62,297 bases of DNA, from positions 1 through 62,297 of the forward strand of contig NZ_JACIFD010000011.1 of assembly GCF_014197205.1 (NCBI RefSeq), read 5' to 3'. Every line of letters begins with the position of its first letter. The first letter of the stretch is position 1. The translations under genes were made by a program, and so were the position numbers. The notes under the pieces were generated by a model that worked only from the letters and a program-made list of their open reading frames with translations, did no database searches and was not told the DNA's origin. The DNA comes from Canibacter oris (GTDB lineage Bacteria > Actinomycetota > Actinomycetes > Actinomycetales > Microbacteriaceae). Of this stretch, positions 1 to 8,869 are shown piece by piece.

Positions 1-750
1 TGTGTCTGCTTGTGCCTCAGCAATCGCATCATAAAGAGCGTGCACATCTTCGTCGTAACCCTCAGCTTTGCGCCAGTTAACGTCAAGCACCTGCCAGCCG
101 TAGGAGCGGTAACGTGCTGCAACATCCTCGGTGAACGCGATATCGGTGTCGTCCTCAATCGAGATTTTGTTGGAGTCGTAAATTGCAATGAGGTTGCCGA
201 GCTGTTGATGGCCGGCGAGAGAAGCAGCCTCAGCTGTTACACCCTCTTGAATGTCGCCGTCGCCGGCGAGCACATATGTGAAGTGGTCGAAAGGGCTTTC
301 GCCAGCCGGTGCATCAGGGTCAAAAAGACCACGTTCGTAGCGCTGCGCGTAAGCGAAACCGGTTGCAGATGCCAAACCCTGCCCAAGTGGGCCGGTGGTA
401 ATTTCAACGCCTGCGGTGTGCCCGTACTCTGGGTGCCCCGGGGTTTTTGAGCCCCAGGTACGCAGGTCTTTGATGTCTTGCAGCTCCAACCCGAAACCAC
501 CTAAGTACAGCTGCACATACTGAGTGAGTGAGGAATGACCGATAGACAGGATGAAGCGGTCACGCCCTAACCAGTCGGTGTTTTTTGGATCATGGCGCAT
601 CACCTTCTGATAAAGCAGGTACGCCACGGGGGCCAAGCTGATTGCACTGCCGGGGTGCCCGTTGCCTGCCTTCTCGACTGCGTCTGCTGCTAGCACGCGC
701 GCGGTGCTTACGGCAAGGTCATCAGCGGCTGTCCACTCAAGTGGCTTCAT
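1..750 (-). CDS. tkt: Transketolase, N-terminal part (gene runs off the window)
   Basis: Transketolase moves two-carbon ketol units between sugar phosphates in the non-oxidative pentose phosphate pathway, using thiamine diphosphate (ThDP), in the cytoplasm. The 250 codons seen run from the ATG at 748-750 to the window edge without a stop. They contain the family's GNGHPGSAISLAP segment near residue 30, the GHSSLTQY segment, KTPGHPEYGHTAGVE, the TTGPLGQGL loop and the GDGDIQEGV cofactor-binding motif (G-D-G followed by an N/D-rich stretch). About 700 residues are usual, so roughly a third is present. AGGAGAA lies about 10 nt before the ATG, which fixes the start. It is divergent from ctaB, as in many actinobacteria where tkt-tal follows. 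The family call is very secure. Confidence 0.96.
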   Translation of the reverse strand, partial: MKPLEWTAADDLAVSTARVLAADAVEKAGNGHPGSAISLAPVAYLLYQKVMRHDPKNTDWLGRDRFILSIGHSSLTQYVQLYLGGFGLELQDIKDLRTWGSKTPGHPEYGHTAGVEITTGPLGQGLASATGFAYAQRYERGLFDPDAPAGESPFDHFTYVLAGDGDIQEGVTAEAASLAGHQQLGNLIAIYDSNKISIEDDTDIAFTEDVAARYRSYGWQVLDVNWRKAEGYDEDVHALYDAIAEAQADT

Positions 751-881
751 TGCGTTTTCTCCTGGGTTGCTTGAAAAATCAATATCAAAAGCGTACTAAA
801 ATATATTACCGCTTCGGCGAGGTGGCTGTCTGAACAAACGACACAGCATTCCTTGAACTTTAAGGCGTAAAATGAGCGCTG

Positions 882-1841
882 ATGTCTACACAAGCTTGCA
901 CCCCAGAAACCAGTGCTCCTAGAGCAGCTGTGAAGCCAACTCTGATGAGCACAGTTAAAGCCTACGTGGCACTCACAAAACCGCGCGTAATGGAGCTACT
1001 TCTGGTGGTTACCGTTCCGGCAATGATTCTTGCTGCCCGCGGGTTACCTGACTTGTGGCTGGTGATTGCAACGCTCATCGGCGGTGGTGCGAGCGCCGGT
1101 AGTGCGGGCGCGTTTAATTGTTACATTGACCGCGATATGGATCGCAAGATGAACCGCACCAAGGGGCGGCCGCTGGTAACTGGGGAGATTAGCGATCGCA
1201 ATGCCCTTATTTTCGCTTGGGTGCTGGGGATCTTCTCAGTTGTGTGGATGGCTATTTTCACCAACTGGTTAGCAACGCTGCTGACCGCGCTTGCCAATTT
1301 CTTCTATGTTGTGATTTACACCCTGATTCTGAAGCGGCACAGTGAACAAAATATCATTTGGGGTGGAATCGCCGGCTGCTTCCCGGTGCTGATCGGGTGG
1401 GCTGCAGTTACCGAAACCTTGAGCGCTGAAGCCTGGATTTTCTTCCTGGTGATTTTCTTGTGGACCCCGCCACACTACTGGCCACTCTCAATCAAGTACC
1501 GCGAAGACTATGCAGCCGCCAGCGTGCCGATGCTTGGCGTGGTGCGGGCCCGCAGCACTGTAAGTTTGCAGATCATTCTGTACACTTGGGCAACCGTGGC
1601 TTCTTCGCTGCTGCTGATTCCGGTAGCGCCAATGGGGTGGACATACACCGTTATTGCTTTTATTTCAGGCGCGTATTTTATCTACGAGGCTCACAAGCTT
1701 TACGGCAAAGCTATTCGCGGCTCTGAGGGTAAGCCAATGCGCGTCTTTCACGGCTCTATAGCCTACCTCACGGTAATTTCGCTTGCGATGGCGCTGGATC
1801 CACTGTTACCAGCATGGAACCAATTCCTGCCTGTTAATTAG
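882..1841 (+). CDS. ctaB: Protoheme IX farnesyltransferase (heme O synthase)
   Basis: This integral membrane prenyltransferase attaches a farnesyl group to heme b to make heme O, the precursor of heme A for the aa3 oxidase. The 319-residue protein is polytopic, with about nine hydrophobic segments. It has the UbiA-family Asp-rich loop NCYIDRDMDRKMNRTKGRPL near residues 85-104 and a second polar loop, SIKYREDYAAASVPML, after WTPPHYW. An N-terminal tail of about 20 polar residues precedes KAYVALTKPRVMELLL. An ATG at 873 lies in the same frame as 882; 882 is preferred only weakly. The gene is divergent from tkt and convergent with ctaA, so both heme A pathway genes lie together. Confidence 0.95.
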   Translation: MSTQACTPETSAPRAAVKPTLMSTVKAYVALTKPRVMELLLVVTVPAMILAARGLPDLWLVIATLIGGGASAGSAGAFNCYIDRDMDRKMNRTKGRPLVTGEISDRNALIFAWVLGIFSVVWMAIFTNWLATLLTALANFFYVVIYTLILKRHSEQNIIWGGIAGCFPVLIGWAAVTETLSAEAWIFFLVIFLWTPPHYWPLSIKYREDYAAASVPMLGVVRARSTVSLQIILYTWATVASSLLLIPVAPMGWTYTVIAFISGAYFIYEAHKLYGKAIRGSEGKPMRVFHGSIAYLTVISLAMALDPLLPAWNQFLPVN

Positions 1842-1878
1842 CCTTGCGTTAGTAAGCCTTTCGCAGGGTGCTGTGCAC

Positions 1879-1899
1879 AGCAGTTCCGCGCTGCTTTTT
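1879..1899 (+). terminator. Short hairpin with T-run after ctaB
   Basis: A 5-bp stem (AGCAG/CTGCT) with a 7-nt loop is followed by five T's about 40 nt past the ctaB stop. It overlaps a perfect 14-bp palindrome, TGCTGTGCACAGCA, at 1869-1882. The stem is short, so termination strength is uncertain. The rest of the 1842-2011 gap holds no convincing gene. Confidence 0.4.
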
Positions 1900-2011
1900 C
1901 GCTAAGCCCTTTGTGTGGTGCTATAGAGGTATTTCTGCGCAGCTGTGCTTGTGCGCCCGGGCGCTGAGCGCAAAGTCTGAGATTAGCACAATCCGCATAC
2001 CAAAAGTTTTG

Positions 2012-2905
2012 CTAGAAAGCCGTTTTCACGGTTTTCAGGCGCATAATCAAAACCACCAGGGTCGCAACAGTTAAGGAAGCCAAAACCATATGCACCCCAA
2101 CTGCGAATGCTGGCAGACCGTTGCGTGCTTGATACACGCCAACAAAAATTTGCACTGTCATCAGCAGCAGCAGCGCAATGCTCCACCGAGTAGTCGGGTA
2201 TTCTGACTGAATCGACCACACCACCAGCAGCAGCAAAAGCCCGGCGGTGATATACCCCGGCCAGGAGTGCAGGTGCGCCAGCAGCGAGGCATCAAAGCCG
2301 TCACGAATTACGCTGATATCCCCAGAGTGCGGGCCAGCTCCCGTGGTGAAAATCCCGAAAATTACGGTGAGCAGCATCATAAAGGAAGTCAGGTGAGTGA
2401 AACTCGCAAAACTTGGCGACACCACCCGCACCCGCGGCCCCGCCGGCTCGTACATCCGCACCAGGTAGGCCGCGGTGATTGCAACCAAAACGACTGAGAG
2501 GAAATAGTGCACCCCGACCAGGTTGGCGTTGAGGTGGAACCACACCACCATGCCACCGAGCAGTGCCTGAGTCAGCACCAGCGCCAAAACAGTGCTAGCC
2601 AAAACTGTTAATTCTTTGCGTCGAGGTTGCAGCCGCAGCGAGAGCACCAAAACGATAATTGCGGCTAACAGGATCGGCCCCGAAATGGTGCGATTGCCGA
2701 ACTCAATCAGACCATGGATGCCCATCTCTGGGGTTGTCACAAGCGAGTCTTTGGTGCACAATGGCCATTCGCTGCAGCCCAGCCCCGAACCTGTTAAGCG
2801 TACTGCGCCGCCGGTGCCAATAATCACCACGTTTAATATGAATGAGAGCCAGGCGGTGAAACGCAAAAATTTTCCCGGGGTTTGAGATGTCCGCGGCTGC
2901 GCCAT
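2012..2905 (-). CDS. ctaA: Heme A synthase
   Basis: CtaA oxidises the C8 methyl of heme O to a formyl group, giving heme A for cytochrome aa3. The 297-residue protein has eight predicted membrane segments. It shows the Cys-pair loop GSGLGCSEWPLCT near residues 39-51 and the HGLIEFGNRTISG segment with an invariant His and Glu. Further His residues (VWFHLNANLVGVHYFLS, LLAHLHSWPG, VGVHMVLA) fit heme ligands. The ATG follows AAGGAGCATATTTTC. The gene ends convergently with ctaB. Base use matches its neighbours. Confidence 0.94.
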   Translation of the reverse strand: MAQPRTSQTPGKFLRFTAWLSFILNVVIIGTGGAVRLTGSGLGCSEWPLCTKDSLVTTPEMGIHGLIEFGNRTISGPILLAAIIVLVLSLRLQPRRKELTVLASTVLALVLTQALLGGMVVWFHLNANLVGVHYFLSVVLVAITAAYLVRMYEPAGPRVRVVSPSFASFTHLTSFMMLLTVIFGIFTTGAGPHSGDISVIRDGFDASLLAHLHSWPGYITAGLLLLLVVWSIQSEYPTTRWSIALLLLMTVQIFVGVYQARNGLPAFAVGVHMVLASLTVATLVVLIMRLKTVKTAF

Positions 2906-2987
2906 GAAAATATGCTCCTTGTCAGGAAAATCGTATTTTGTTCGTTACAATTAAAACCAAAGAAGTTTGTAAATTCCTCATAAAAAA

Positions 2988-3042
2988 GGAGTACAGCTTC
3001 TACATTACTCCACTGGCGGGGCGAACTGTTCTTAAAGGAGTA
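2988..3042. promoter_or_regulatory. Repeated GGAGTA/TACTCC motif upstream of the suf operon
   Basis: GGAGTA occurs at 2988-2993 and 3037-3042, and its reverse complement TACTCC at 3006-3011. The first and second form an inverted repeat with a 12-nt spacer. They sit in the divergent gap between ctaA and sufB, where an Fe-S responsive repressor could bind, but no sufR gene is adjacent. One copy could simply be an SD-like sequence. This is seen in sequence; the function is a guess. Confidence 0.2.
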
Positions 3043-3076
3043 GCGCGCCGTGCGGTGAAACCCAAGGAAAGGTGCA

Positions 3077-4495
3077 ATGACAGAAGTTCTCATTGATCGC
3101 CCGGAGCTGCAAGAGCTTGGTAACTACGAGTTTGGTTGGCACGACCCAGATGCTGCTGGTGAAAGCGCTAAACGTGGCCTGAGCGAAGCAGTTGTGCGCG
3201 ATATTTCTCGTTTGAAGAACGAGCCAGAGTGGATGCTTGAGCGGCGGCTCAAAGCATTGAAGATTTTCGAGCGCAAACCAATGCCGTCTTGGGGTGCAGA
3301 TCTCAGCGAGATCGATTTTGACAACATCAAATACTTTGTGCGCTCCACCGAACGCCAGGCTACCACCTGGGAAGACCTGCCAGAAGACATCAAAAACACC
3401 TACGAGCGTCTCGGTATTCCAGAGGCGGAACGGCAGCGCCTGGTGGCTGGTGTTGCGGCGCAGTACGAGTCAGAGGTGGTGTACCACCAGATTCGGGAGG
3501 ATCTCGAAGCACAGGGTGTGCTCTTCCTAGACACCGACACCGCGCTAAAAGAACACCCGGAAATATTTAAAGAGTACTTCGGTACCGTGATTCCTTCCGG
3601 TGATAATAAGTTTGCTGCGCTAAACACTGCGGTGTGGTCCGGTGGCTCTTTCGTATATGTTCCAAAGGGTGTGCATGTAGAGATTCCGCTGCAGGCATAC
3701 TTCCGTATCAACACCGAGAACATGGGGCAGTTTGAACGTACTCTGATTATCGCTGATGAGGGCAGCTACGTGCACTACATTGAGGGTTGTACTGCGCCCA
3801 TCTACAAGACTGACTCTTTGCACTCAGCGGTTGTTGAGATTATCGTGAAGAAAAATGCTCGCGTGCGGTACACCACGATTCAGAACTGGTCTAACAACGT
3901 ATACAACCTGGTGACCAAGCGTGCGATTGCGGAAGAGGGCGCGACTATGGAGTGGGTAGATGGCAACATCGGCTCTAAGGTCACCATGAAGTATCCGTCA
4001 ATCTACCTCACCGGCGCTCATGCCAAAGGGGAGACCCTGTCAGTTGCTTTCGCGGGCCCTGGGCAACATCAGGACGCCGGTGCGAAAATGATCCACCTGG
4101 CGCCATACACGCAGTCATCAATCGTGTCGAAGTCTATTGCTCGCGGAGGTGGCCGTGCCGGCTACCGTGGTGAGGTGAAAATCGCTGAAAATGCGCACCA
4201 CTCGGCAAACTCGGTGATCTGTGACGCTTTGTTGGTGGATCGCATCAGCCGCTCAGACACCTACCCGGCAATTGATATTCGCGTTGATGATGTGCAGCTC
4301 GGTCACGAAGCTACGGTGACCAAGGTGAGCGAGGCGCAGCTGTTCTATTTGCAGAGCCGTGGCCTTGACGAAACCGAAGCAATGAGCATGATTGTGCGCG
4401 GCTTCATTGAGCCAATTGCGCGCGAGCTGCCGATGGAGTACGCGCTGGAGCTGAATAAGCTCATCGACATGAGCATGGAAGGATCAGTGGGCTAA
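3077..4495 (+). CDS. sufB: Fe-S cluster assembly scaffold protein SufB
   Basis: SufB is the scaffold subunit of the SufBC2D complex on which Fe-S clusters are built in the cytoplasm. The 472-residue protein has the family's N-terminal region and a C-terminal right-handed beta-helix core. Recognisable segments are [30 protein letters not shown] (with Cys), [35 protein letters not shown] and the C-terminal [20 protein letters not shown]-like stretch near residue 415. GAAAGG precedes the ATG by 5 nt. It is the first gene of an operon with sufD, a Rieske ferredoxin and sufC, separated by at most 3 nt. An actinobacterial SufR-type ArsR/HTH regulator is usual upstream and is missing here. Confidence 0.97.
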   Translation: MTEVLIDRPELQELGNYEFGWHDPDAAGESAKRGLSEAVVRDISRLKNEPEWMLERRLKALKIFERKPMPSWGADLSEIDFDNIKYFVRSTERQATTWEDLPEDIKNTYERLGIPEAERQRLVAGVAAQYESEVVYHQIREDLEAQGVLFLDTDTALKEHPEIFKEYFGTVIPSGDNKFAALNTAVWSGGSFVYVPKGVHVEIPLQAYFRINTENMGQFERTLIIADEGSYVHYIEGCTAPIYKTDSLHSAVVEIIVKKNARVRYTTIQNWSNNVYNLVTKRAIAEEGATMEWVDGNIGSKVTMKYPSIYLTGAHAKGETLSVAFAGPGQHQDAGAKMIHLAPYTQSSIVSKSIARGGGRAGYRGEVKIAENAHHSANSVICDALLVDRISRSDTYPAIDIRVDDVQLGHEATVTKVSEAQLFYLQSRGLDETEAMSMIVRGFIEPIARELPMEYALELNKLIDMSMEGSVG

Positions 4496-4498
4496 GGT

Positions 4499-5653
4499 AT
4501 GGGCATTACACACGATAAAACTGTGCCGGTGCAGACCCGCTCCGAGCGTCCGACCTCTTTTGCGGTGGCTGATTTTGCCGCGGTAACTGGGCGGGAAGCA
4601 GAATGGAAATACACTCCTGTTGGAGAACTGCAGGCACTGTTTAATGACGCGCTGGTAACCGCTAAACCAAGCGTGAGCATGGAGCCGGTTGCGGGCATTG
4701 AAACCACTTTTATCGCTCGCAGCGATGCGCGTCTGGGTTCGGTTTACGCGCCAGAAGATCGTGCGGCCGCGCAGAGCTACACCGCAGCTGAGGCACTGCT
4801 GATTAAAATCACCGGTGACGACGCGAAAGAGGCCGTGATTCGGCTCAGTGACTACGGCACCGCGGCTGCGGCGGGGCTCATCTTTGTGGACGTGGCGCCG
4901 CAGGCACACGCCACTGTGGTATTGATTCAAGAAGGCGCTGCTGAGCTCACCGAAACCGTGGAGATTAAAGTCGGCGACGGCGCAAACCTCACCCTGGTAG
5001 CAATCGGGGAGTGGGATGATGACGCAGTGCATGTTTCTGCGCACCACGCGGAGCTGGGGCGCGACGCGAAACTGAAGCACATTGCGGTCAACATGTCCGG
5101 CAAGGTTGTGCGGGTTAATCCGTCTGCGCACCTCACCCACAAGGGTGGTGACGTCGAGATGTACGGGCTGTACTTCGCTGATCCTGGGCAGCATTTAGAG
5201 CATCAGGTGTGGATCAACCACGTTGCTCCTAACTGCCGCAGCCGGGTTAACTACAAGGGCGCATTGCAGGGTCGTGGATCACACACCGTGTGGATCGGTG
5301 ATGTGCTGATTGGCCCGGAGGCAGTCGGCACTGACAGCTATGAAGAAAACCGCAACCTGGTTTTGGGCACCGGACCAATCGCGGATTCTGTGCCAAACCT
5401 GGAAATTGAGTGCGGCGACATTGAGGGCGCGGGTCACGCTTCGGCAACCGGCCGCTTTGATGAGGAACACCTGTTCTATCTGATGGCGCGCGGCATTGAC
5501 GAGCTAACCGCCCGCCGCCTGGTGGTGCACGGCTTCCTGAACGAGATTGTGCAGCAGATTGATAACGAAGAGATTGCTGCTGAACTGGCTGAGCGCTTGA
5601 GTGCTGAGCTTGCTCGCTCTGATGCCGCTATCATCGCTGGAATGGAGCGATAA
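4499..5653 (+). CDS. sufD: Fe-S cluster assembly protein SufD
   Basis: SufD pairs with SufB in the SufBC2D scaffold and helps iron entry. The 384-residue protein shows the same beta-helix fold in its second half, with HLEHQVWINHVAPNCRSRVNYKG, VLIGPEAVGTDSYEENRNL and DEEHLFYLMARGID near the C terminus, where the last parallels the Suf[10 protein letters not shown] segment. The N-terminal third (VGELQAL and following) is poorly conserved, as usual. Its ATG starts 3 nt after the sufB stop, suggesting translational coupling. It is followed directly by the ferredoxin gene. Confidence 0.95.
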   Translation: MGITHDKTVPVQTRSERPTSFAVADFAAVTGREAEWKYTPVGELQALFNDALVTAKPSVSMEPVAGIETTFIARSDARLGSVYAPEDRAAAQSYTAAEALLIKITGDDAKEAVIRLSDYGTAAAAGLIFVDVAPQAHATVVLIQEGAAELTETVEIKVGDGANLTLVAIGEWDDDAVHVSAHHAELGRDAKLKHIAVNMSGKVVRVNPSAHLTHKGGDVEMYGLYFADPGQHLEHQVWINHVAPNCRSRVNYKGALQGRGSHTVWIGDVLIGPEAVGTDSYEENRNLVLGTGPIADSVPNLEIECGDIEGAGHASATGRFDEEHLFYLMARGIDELTARRLVVHGFLNEIVQQIDNEEIAAELAERLSAELARSDAAIIAGMER

Positions 5654-5986
5654 GTGAGCTTTGAGTTTGTGTGCGAAGCCGCTGCAGTGCAGGTAAACAC
5701 GCCAAAGAAAGTTGATGTTGCTGGCCAGCCAATTGCGCTGGTGCGCGACTCAGCTGGCGAGCTTTTTGCGATCGGTGATCGCTGCACTCACGGTGACATT
5801 TCTCTTAGCGAAGGCTTCGTGGAGGACGACACCCTTGAGTGTTGGGCGCACGGCTCACAGTTTTCTTTGGTTACCGGGTGGCCCCGAAACCTGCCGGCCT
5901 ATGAGCCTGTGCCCGTTTACACGGTTAAAGTTGAAGATAACAAAATTTATGTAGATCCGACGCCGATCTATAAGGAGAACAACTAG
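5654..5986 (+). CDS. Rieske-type [2Fe-2S] ferredoxin of the suf operon
   Basis: This small soluble Rieske protein of 110 residues resembles the ferredoxin component of ring-hydroxylating dioxygenases. Cluster ligands are visible as C44-T-H46-G and C63-W-A-H66-G, followed by SQFSLVTG and the LPAYEPVPVYTVKVE strand. In actinobacteria a Rieske protein is regularly embedded between sufD and sufC; a role as electron donor in cluster assembly is inferred. The start is GTG immediately after the sufD stop, and sufC begins 2 nt after this gene. Confidence 0.9.
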   Translation: MSFEFVCEAAAVQVNTPKKVDVAGQPIALVRDSAGELFAIGDRCTHGDISLSEGFVEDDTLECWAHGSQFSLVTGWPRNLPAYEPVPVYTVKVEDNKIYVDPTPIYKENN

Positions 5987-5988
5987 TA

Positions 5989-6738
5989 ATGGCAACTCTA
6001 GAAATTCGTGACCTGCACGTTCAGATTGAGACTGACGGCGGCACCAAGGAAATCCTGAAGGGTGTAGACCTCACCATTAACTCCGGTGAGATTCACGCGA
6101 TTATGGGCCCTAACGGCTCTGGTAAATCAACCCTCGCATCAACTATCGCCGGCCACCCAGATTATGAGGTGACCAGTGGCTCAATCACGCTTGACGGCGA
6201 AGATGTGCTGGAGATGGAAGTTGATGAGCGCGCCAAGGCCGGGCTGTTTTTGGCGATGCAGTACCCGGTAGAGATTCCGGGCGTTACCATGGCTAACTTC
6301 CTGCGCACCGCGAAAACTGCGATTGATGGCGACGCTCCGGCTATTCGTCAGTGGATGCAGGATGTGCGTGGCGCTATGGAAAACCTGCGTATGAGCGGGG
6401 AATTCTTGGAGCGTAATGTCAACGAGGGCTTCTCGGGCGGTGAGAAAAAGCGCGCTGAGATTCTGCAGCTGGAGCTTTTGAAGCCAAAGTTTGCACTGCT
6501 GGACGAGACTGACTCCGGTCTTGACGTGGACGCGCTGCGTATCGTGTCAGAGGGCGTTAATCGGGCGCATCAGGCAAACGACATGGGCGTGATGCTGATC
6601 ACCCACTACACTCGTATCCTGAATTACATTAAGCCAGACTTCGTACACGTTTTTGTGGACGGAAAAATTGCTGAACAGGGTGGCGCTGAGCTGGCGGCAC
6701 GCCTGGAAGCAGAAGGCTACGACCGCTTCCAACATTAA
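5989..6738 (+). CDS. sufC: Fe-S cluster assembly ATPase SufC
   Basis: SufC is the ABC-type ATPase of the SufBC2D complex; its dimerisation drives conformational change during cluster assembly. The 249-residue protein has Walker A GPNGSGKST at residues 40-48, a Q-loop around FLAMQYP, the signature FSGGEKKR and Walker B LLDETDSGLD, in which Glu-Thr replaces the Glu-Pro of transport ATPases, as is usual for SufC. There is no membrane segment. AAGGAG precedes the ATG. Normally sufS and sufU follow; here a 77-nt gap leads straight to a SufT-like gene. Confidence 0.97.
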   Translation: MATLEIRDLHVQIETDGGTKEILKGVDLTINSGEIHAIMGPNGSGKSTLASTIAGHPDYEVTSGSITLDGEDVLEMEVDERAKAGLFLAMQYPVEIPGVTMANFLRTAKTAIDGDAPAIRQWMQDVRGAMENLRMSGEFLERNVNEGFSGGEKKRAEILQLELLKPKFALLDETDSGLDVDALRIVSEGVNRAHQANDMGVMLITHYTRILNYIKPDFVHVFVDGKIAEQGGAELAARLEAEGYDRFQH

Positions 6739-6815
6739 GCGGAAGCGCTTTAAGGCTGGTTTGCAGTGCGGGGATAGGATAAACTAGCCCCACACTCGTT
6801 TGAAAAGAGAAAATT

Positions 6816-7157
6816 GTGACGCAAACACAGATTACCGAAATTGATCCGGAGTTTCGGGAGCAGGCGCTGGAGGCGTTGAAAAACGTCGCCGACCCGGAGC
6901 TCGGCGTAAACATTGTGGATCTCGGCCTGATTTATGATTTAGCTTATGATCAGGCAAATGATGCCCTGGTTGTGAGCATGACGCTGACGAGCGCCGGCTG
7001 CCCGCTCACAGATGTCATCGAGAATGACATAGCGGAGGCGCTTGACGGGCTGGTTGGGGCGTTTCGCATCAACTGGGTGTGGATGCCACCTTGGACTCCG
7101 CAGCGAATCACTGACGACGGGCGCGATATGATGCGGGCCCTGGGCTTTTCAATTTAA
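6816..7157 (+). CDS. sufT: SufT-like MIP18/DUF59 family Fe-S maturation protein
   Basis: This 113-residue DUF59 protein has the family core EALKNVADPELGVNIVDLG near residues 18-36 and the conserved Cys in TSAGCPLTDVIE near residue 65. DUF59 proteins assist Fe-S protein maturation; the exact role of the actinobacterial form is not settled. The start is GTG with AAAAGAGAAAA upstream. It lies 77 nt after sufC, and no promoter with well-spaced -35 and -10 boxes was found in that gap. In related genomes this gene ends the operon after sufS-sufU, which are absent here. Confidence 0.88.
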   Translation: MTQTQITEIDPEFREQALEALKNVADPELGVNIVDLGLIYDLAYDQANDALVVSMTLTSAGCPLTDVIENDIAEALDGLVGAFRINWVWMPPWTPQRITDDGRDMMRALGFSI

Positions 7158-7166
7158 CAGCTAGTA

Positions 7167-7206
7167 AGCAAACGGCAGCAGGGCATCAGTCCTGTTGCCG
7201 TTTGCT
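7167..7206 (+). promoter_or_regulatory. Long stem-loop before the ABC-F gene
   Basis: A 16-bp stem (7167-7182 with 7191-7206, one G-T mismatch) closes an 8-nt loop. No T-run follows, so it is not a standard intrinsic terminator. It lies 10 nt past the sufT stop and 30 nt before the ABC-F start. Several ABC-F genes are controlled by 5'-leader attenuation, so a regulatory hairpin is possible. An mRNA-stability role between two genes is equally possible. Confidence 0.55.
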
Positions 7207-7235
7207 GTCGGAAACAGGTCGAAAACAGGAAACCC

Positions 7236-8834
7236 ATGATCTCTGTAGAAAATCTCGCCATTGATGTGGGAGCTAGGCGCCTGATGAGCGATGTCAGTTT
7301 TGTGGTTAACCCGGGAGATAAAATCGGGCTGGTGGGGCGTAACGGCGCCGGCAAAACCACTCTCACCAAGGTGCTATCGGGTGAGAAAGAAGCCACAGAG
7401 GGTAAGGTGCATGTGCGCGGTGAAATCGGATTTTTGCCGCAGGATCCGCGCTCTGCAGACCCCGAGCAGCTAGCCCGCCATCGCATCCTTGACGCGCGCG
7501 GGCTGGGTACGTTGCAGGCACAGCTCGCTAAAGCGAGTGAGCAGATGACGCACGATGATCCACAAATTGCAGCTAAAGCAATGAAGCGTTTCGGAAATCT
7601 CACAGATCGCTTGCACGCGCTCGGCGGATACGCGGCCGAGAGTGAAGCCGCGACCATCGCGCACAACCTGGGGCTGACACCGCGGGTGCTGGAGCAGCCG
7701 CTCGGGGTGCTCTCTGGTGGGCAACGGCGCCGCATCGAGCTGGCGCGTATTCTGTTTAGCGACGCACAAACGCTGATTCTTGACGAGCCCACTAACCACC
7801 TTGACGCCGATTCAATCGTGTGGCTGCGCACCTTCCTGCGTAACTACAAGGGCGGGGTGATCGTGATCAGTCACGACGTTGACCTCATCGACGAAACCGT
7901 GAACCGGGTTTTCTACCTTGACGCAAACCGGCAGGTAATCGATATCTATAACATGGGCTGGAAACACTATCAGCGCCAGCGTGCGGCTGATGAAGAACGG
8001 CGCCGCAAAGAGCGTGCCAACGCCGAAAAGAAAGCCGCAGATTTGAAAGAGCAGGCGGCGCGTTTCGGAGCCAAGGCATCCAAAGCCGCAGCGGCGCAGC
8101 AGATGGTACGGCGTGCTGAAAAGATGCTTGCCGGGCTGGAGGAGGCTCGGCAGCTGGACGTGGTCGCGAGACTGCGCTTCCCAGATCCGCAACCGTGCGG
8201 CAAAACCCCGCTGCAGGTCAGCGGTTTAACCAAGAGTTACGGGTCGTTAGAAATTTTTGCGGGGGTGGATCTCGCCATCGATCGCGGCAGCAAAGTCTTG
8301 GTTTTGGGGCTTAACGGTGCCGGTAAAACTACCCTGCTGCGACTTCTTGCTGGGGTTGACACGCCTGACACGGGAGAGGTGGTCGCGGGTCACGGGCTGA
8401 AAATTGGCTACTATGCGCAGGAGCATGAAACCCTCGACGTTGAACGCTCCGTGCTGGAAAACATGGTTTCTGCGTCGCCGCATCTGACCGAAACTGAGGC
8501 GCGCAAAGTGCTGGGGTCGTTTTTGTTTAGCGGAGATGATGTGCATAAACCTGCGGGGGTGCTGTCGGGCGGCGAAAAAACCCGGTTGGCGCTGGCAACG
8601 CTGGTGGTTTCCAGCGCCAATGTGCTGCTGCTTGATGAGCCAACCAACAACCTCGATCCCGCCAGTCGGGAAGAGATTTTGAACGCGCTAGCGGGCTTCA
8701 CTGGGGCAGTTGTTTTGGTGAGCCATGATCCTGGAGCAGTTGCGGCGCTGAATCCGGAGCGGGTGTTGATTATGCCGGACGCAACCGAAGACATTTGGAG
8801 CCCCGAGTACCTGGAATTGATTGAGCTGAGCTAG
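7236..8834 (+). CDS. ABC-F family ATPase (two ABC domains, no membrane part)
   Basis: This 532-residue protein has two nucleotide-binding domains. The first has Walker A GRNGAGKTT near residue 35, signature LSGGQRRRIELAR and Walker B LILDEPTNHLD. The second has GLNGAGKTT, LSGGEKTRLALA and LLLDEPTNNLD. A charged, Ala/Lys/Arg-rich linker (about 250-310, coiled coil) joins them. ABC-F proteins bind the ribosome E site and act in translation or antibiotic resistance. An ABC-F gene beside suf is also known in mycobacteria. This layout is housekeeping-like and there is no evidence for a specific drug. RBS AACAGGAAACCC precedes the ATG. Confidence 0.92.
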   Translation: MISVENLAIDVGARRLMSDVSFVVNPGDKIGLVGRNGAGKTTLTKVLSGEKEATEGKVHVRGEIGFLPQDPRSADPEQLARHRILDARGLGTLQAQLAKASEQMTHDDPQIAAKAMKRFGNLTDRLHALGGYAAESEAATIAHNLGLTPRVLEQPLGVLSGGQRRRIELARILFSDAQTLILDEPTNHLDADSIVWLRTFLRNYKGGVIVISHDVDLIDETVNRVFYLDANRQVIDIYNMGWKHYQRQRAADEERRRKERANAEKKAADLKEQAARFGAKASKAAAAQQMVRRAEKMLAGLEEARQLDVVARLRFPDPQPCGKTPLQVSGLTKSYGSLEIFAGVDLAIDRGSKVLVLGLNGAGKTTLLRLLAGVDTPDTGEVVAGHGLKIGYYAQEHETLDVERSVLENMVSASPHLTETEARKVLGSFLFSGDDVHKPAGVLSGGEKTRLALATLVVSSANVLLLDEPTNNLDPASREEILNALAGFTGAVVLVSHDPGAVAALNPERVLIMPDATEDIWSPEYLELIELS

Positions 8835-8869
8835 GTGCGCCGGTGCGGTCCGTGTGCCGTGCATAATGC

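Noticed and set aside
1868-2074. 68-codon plus-strand ORF between ctaB and ctaA
   Set aside because: It runs into the ctaA coding region on the other strand and has no SD or recognisable motif.
6739-6815. Internal promoter before sufT
   Set aside because: TTGCAG and TAAACT are present but only 13 nt apart, too short for a normal sigma-70 spacer.
7470-8794. Several long antisense ORFs over the ABC-F gene
   Set aside because: They mirror the codon bias of the real gene in another frame and have no domain signature.
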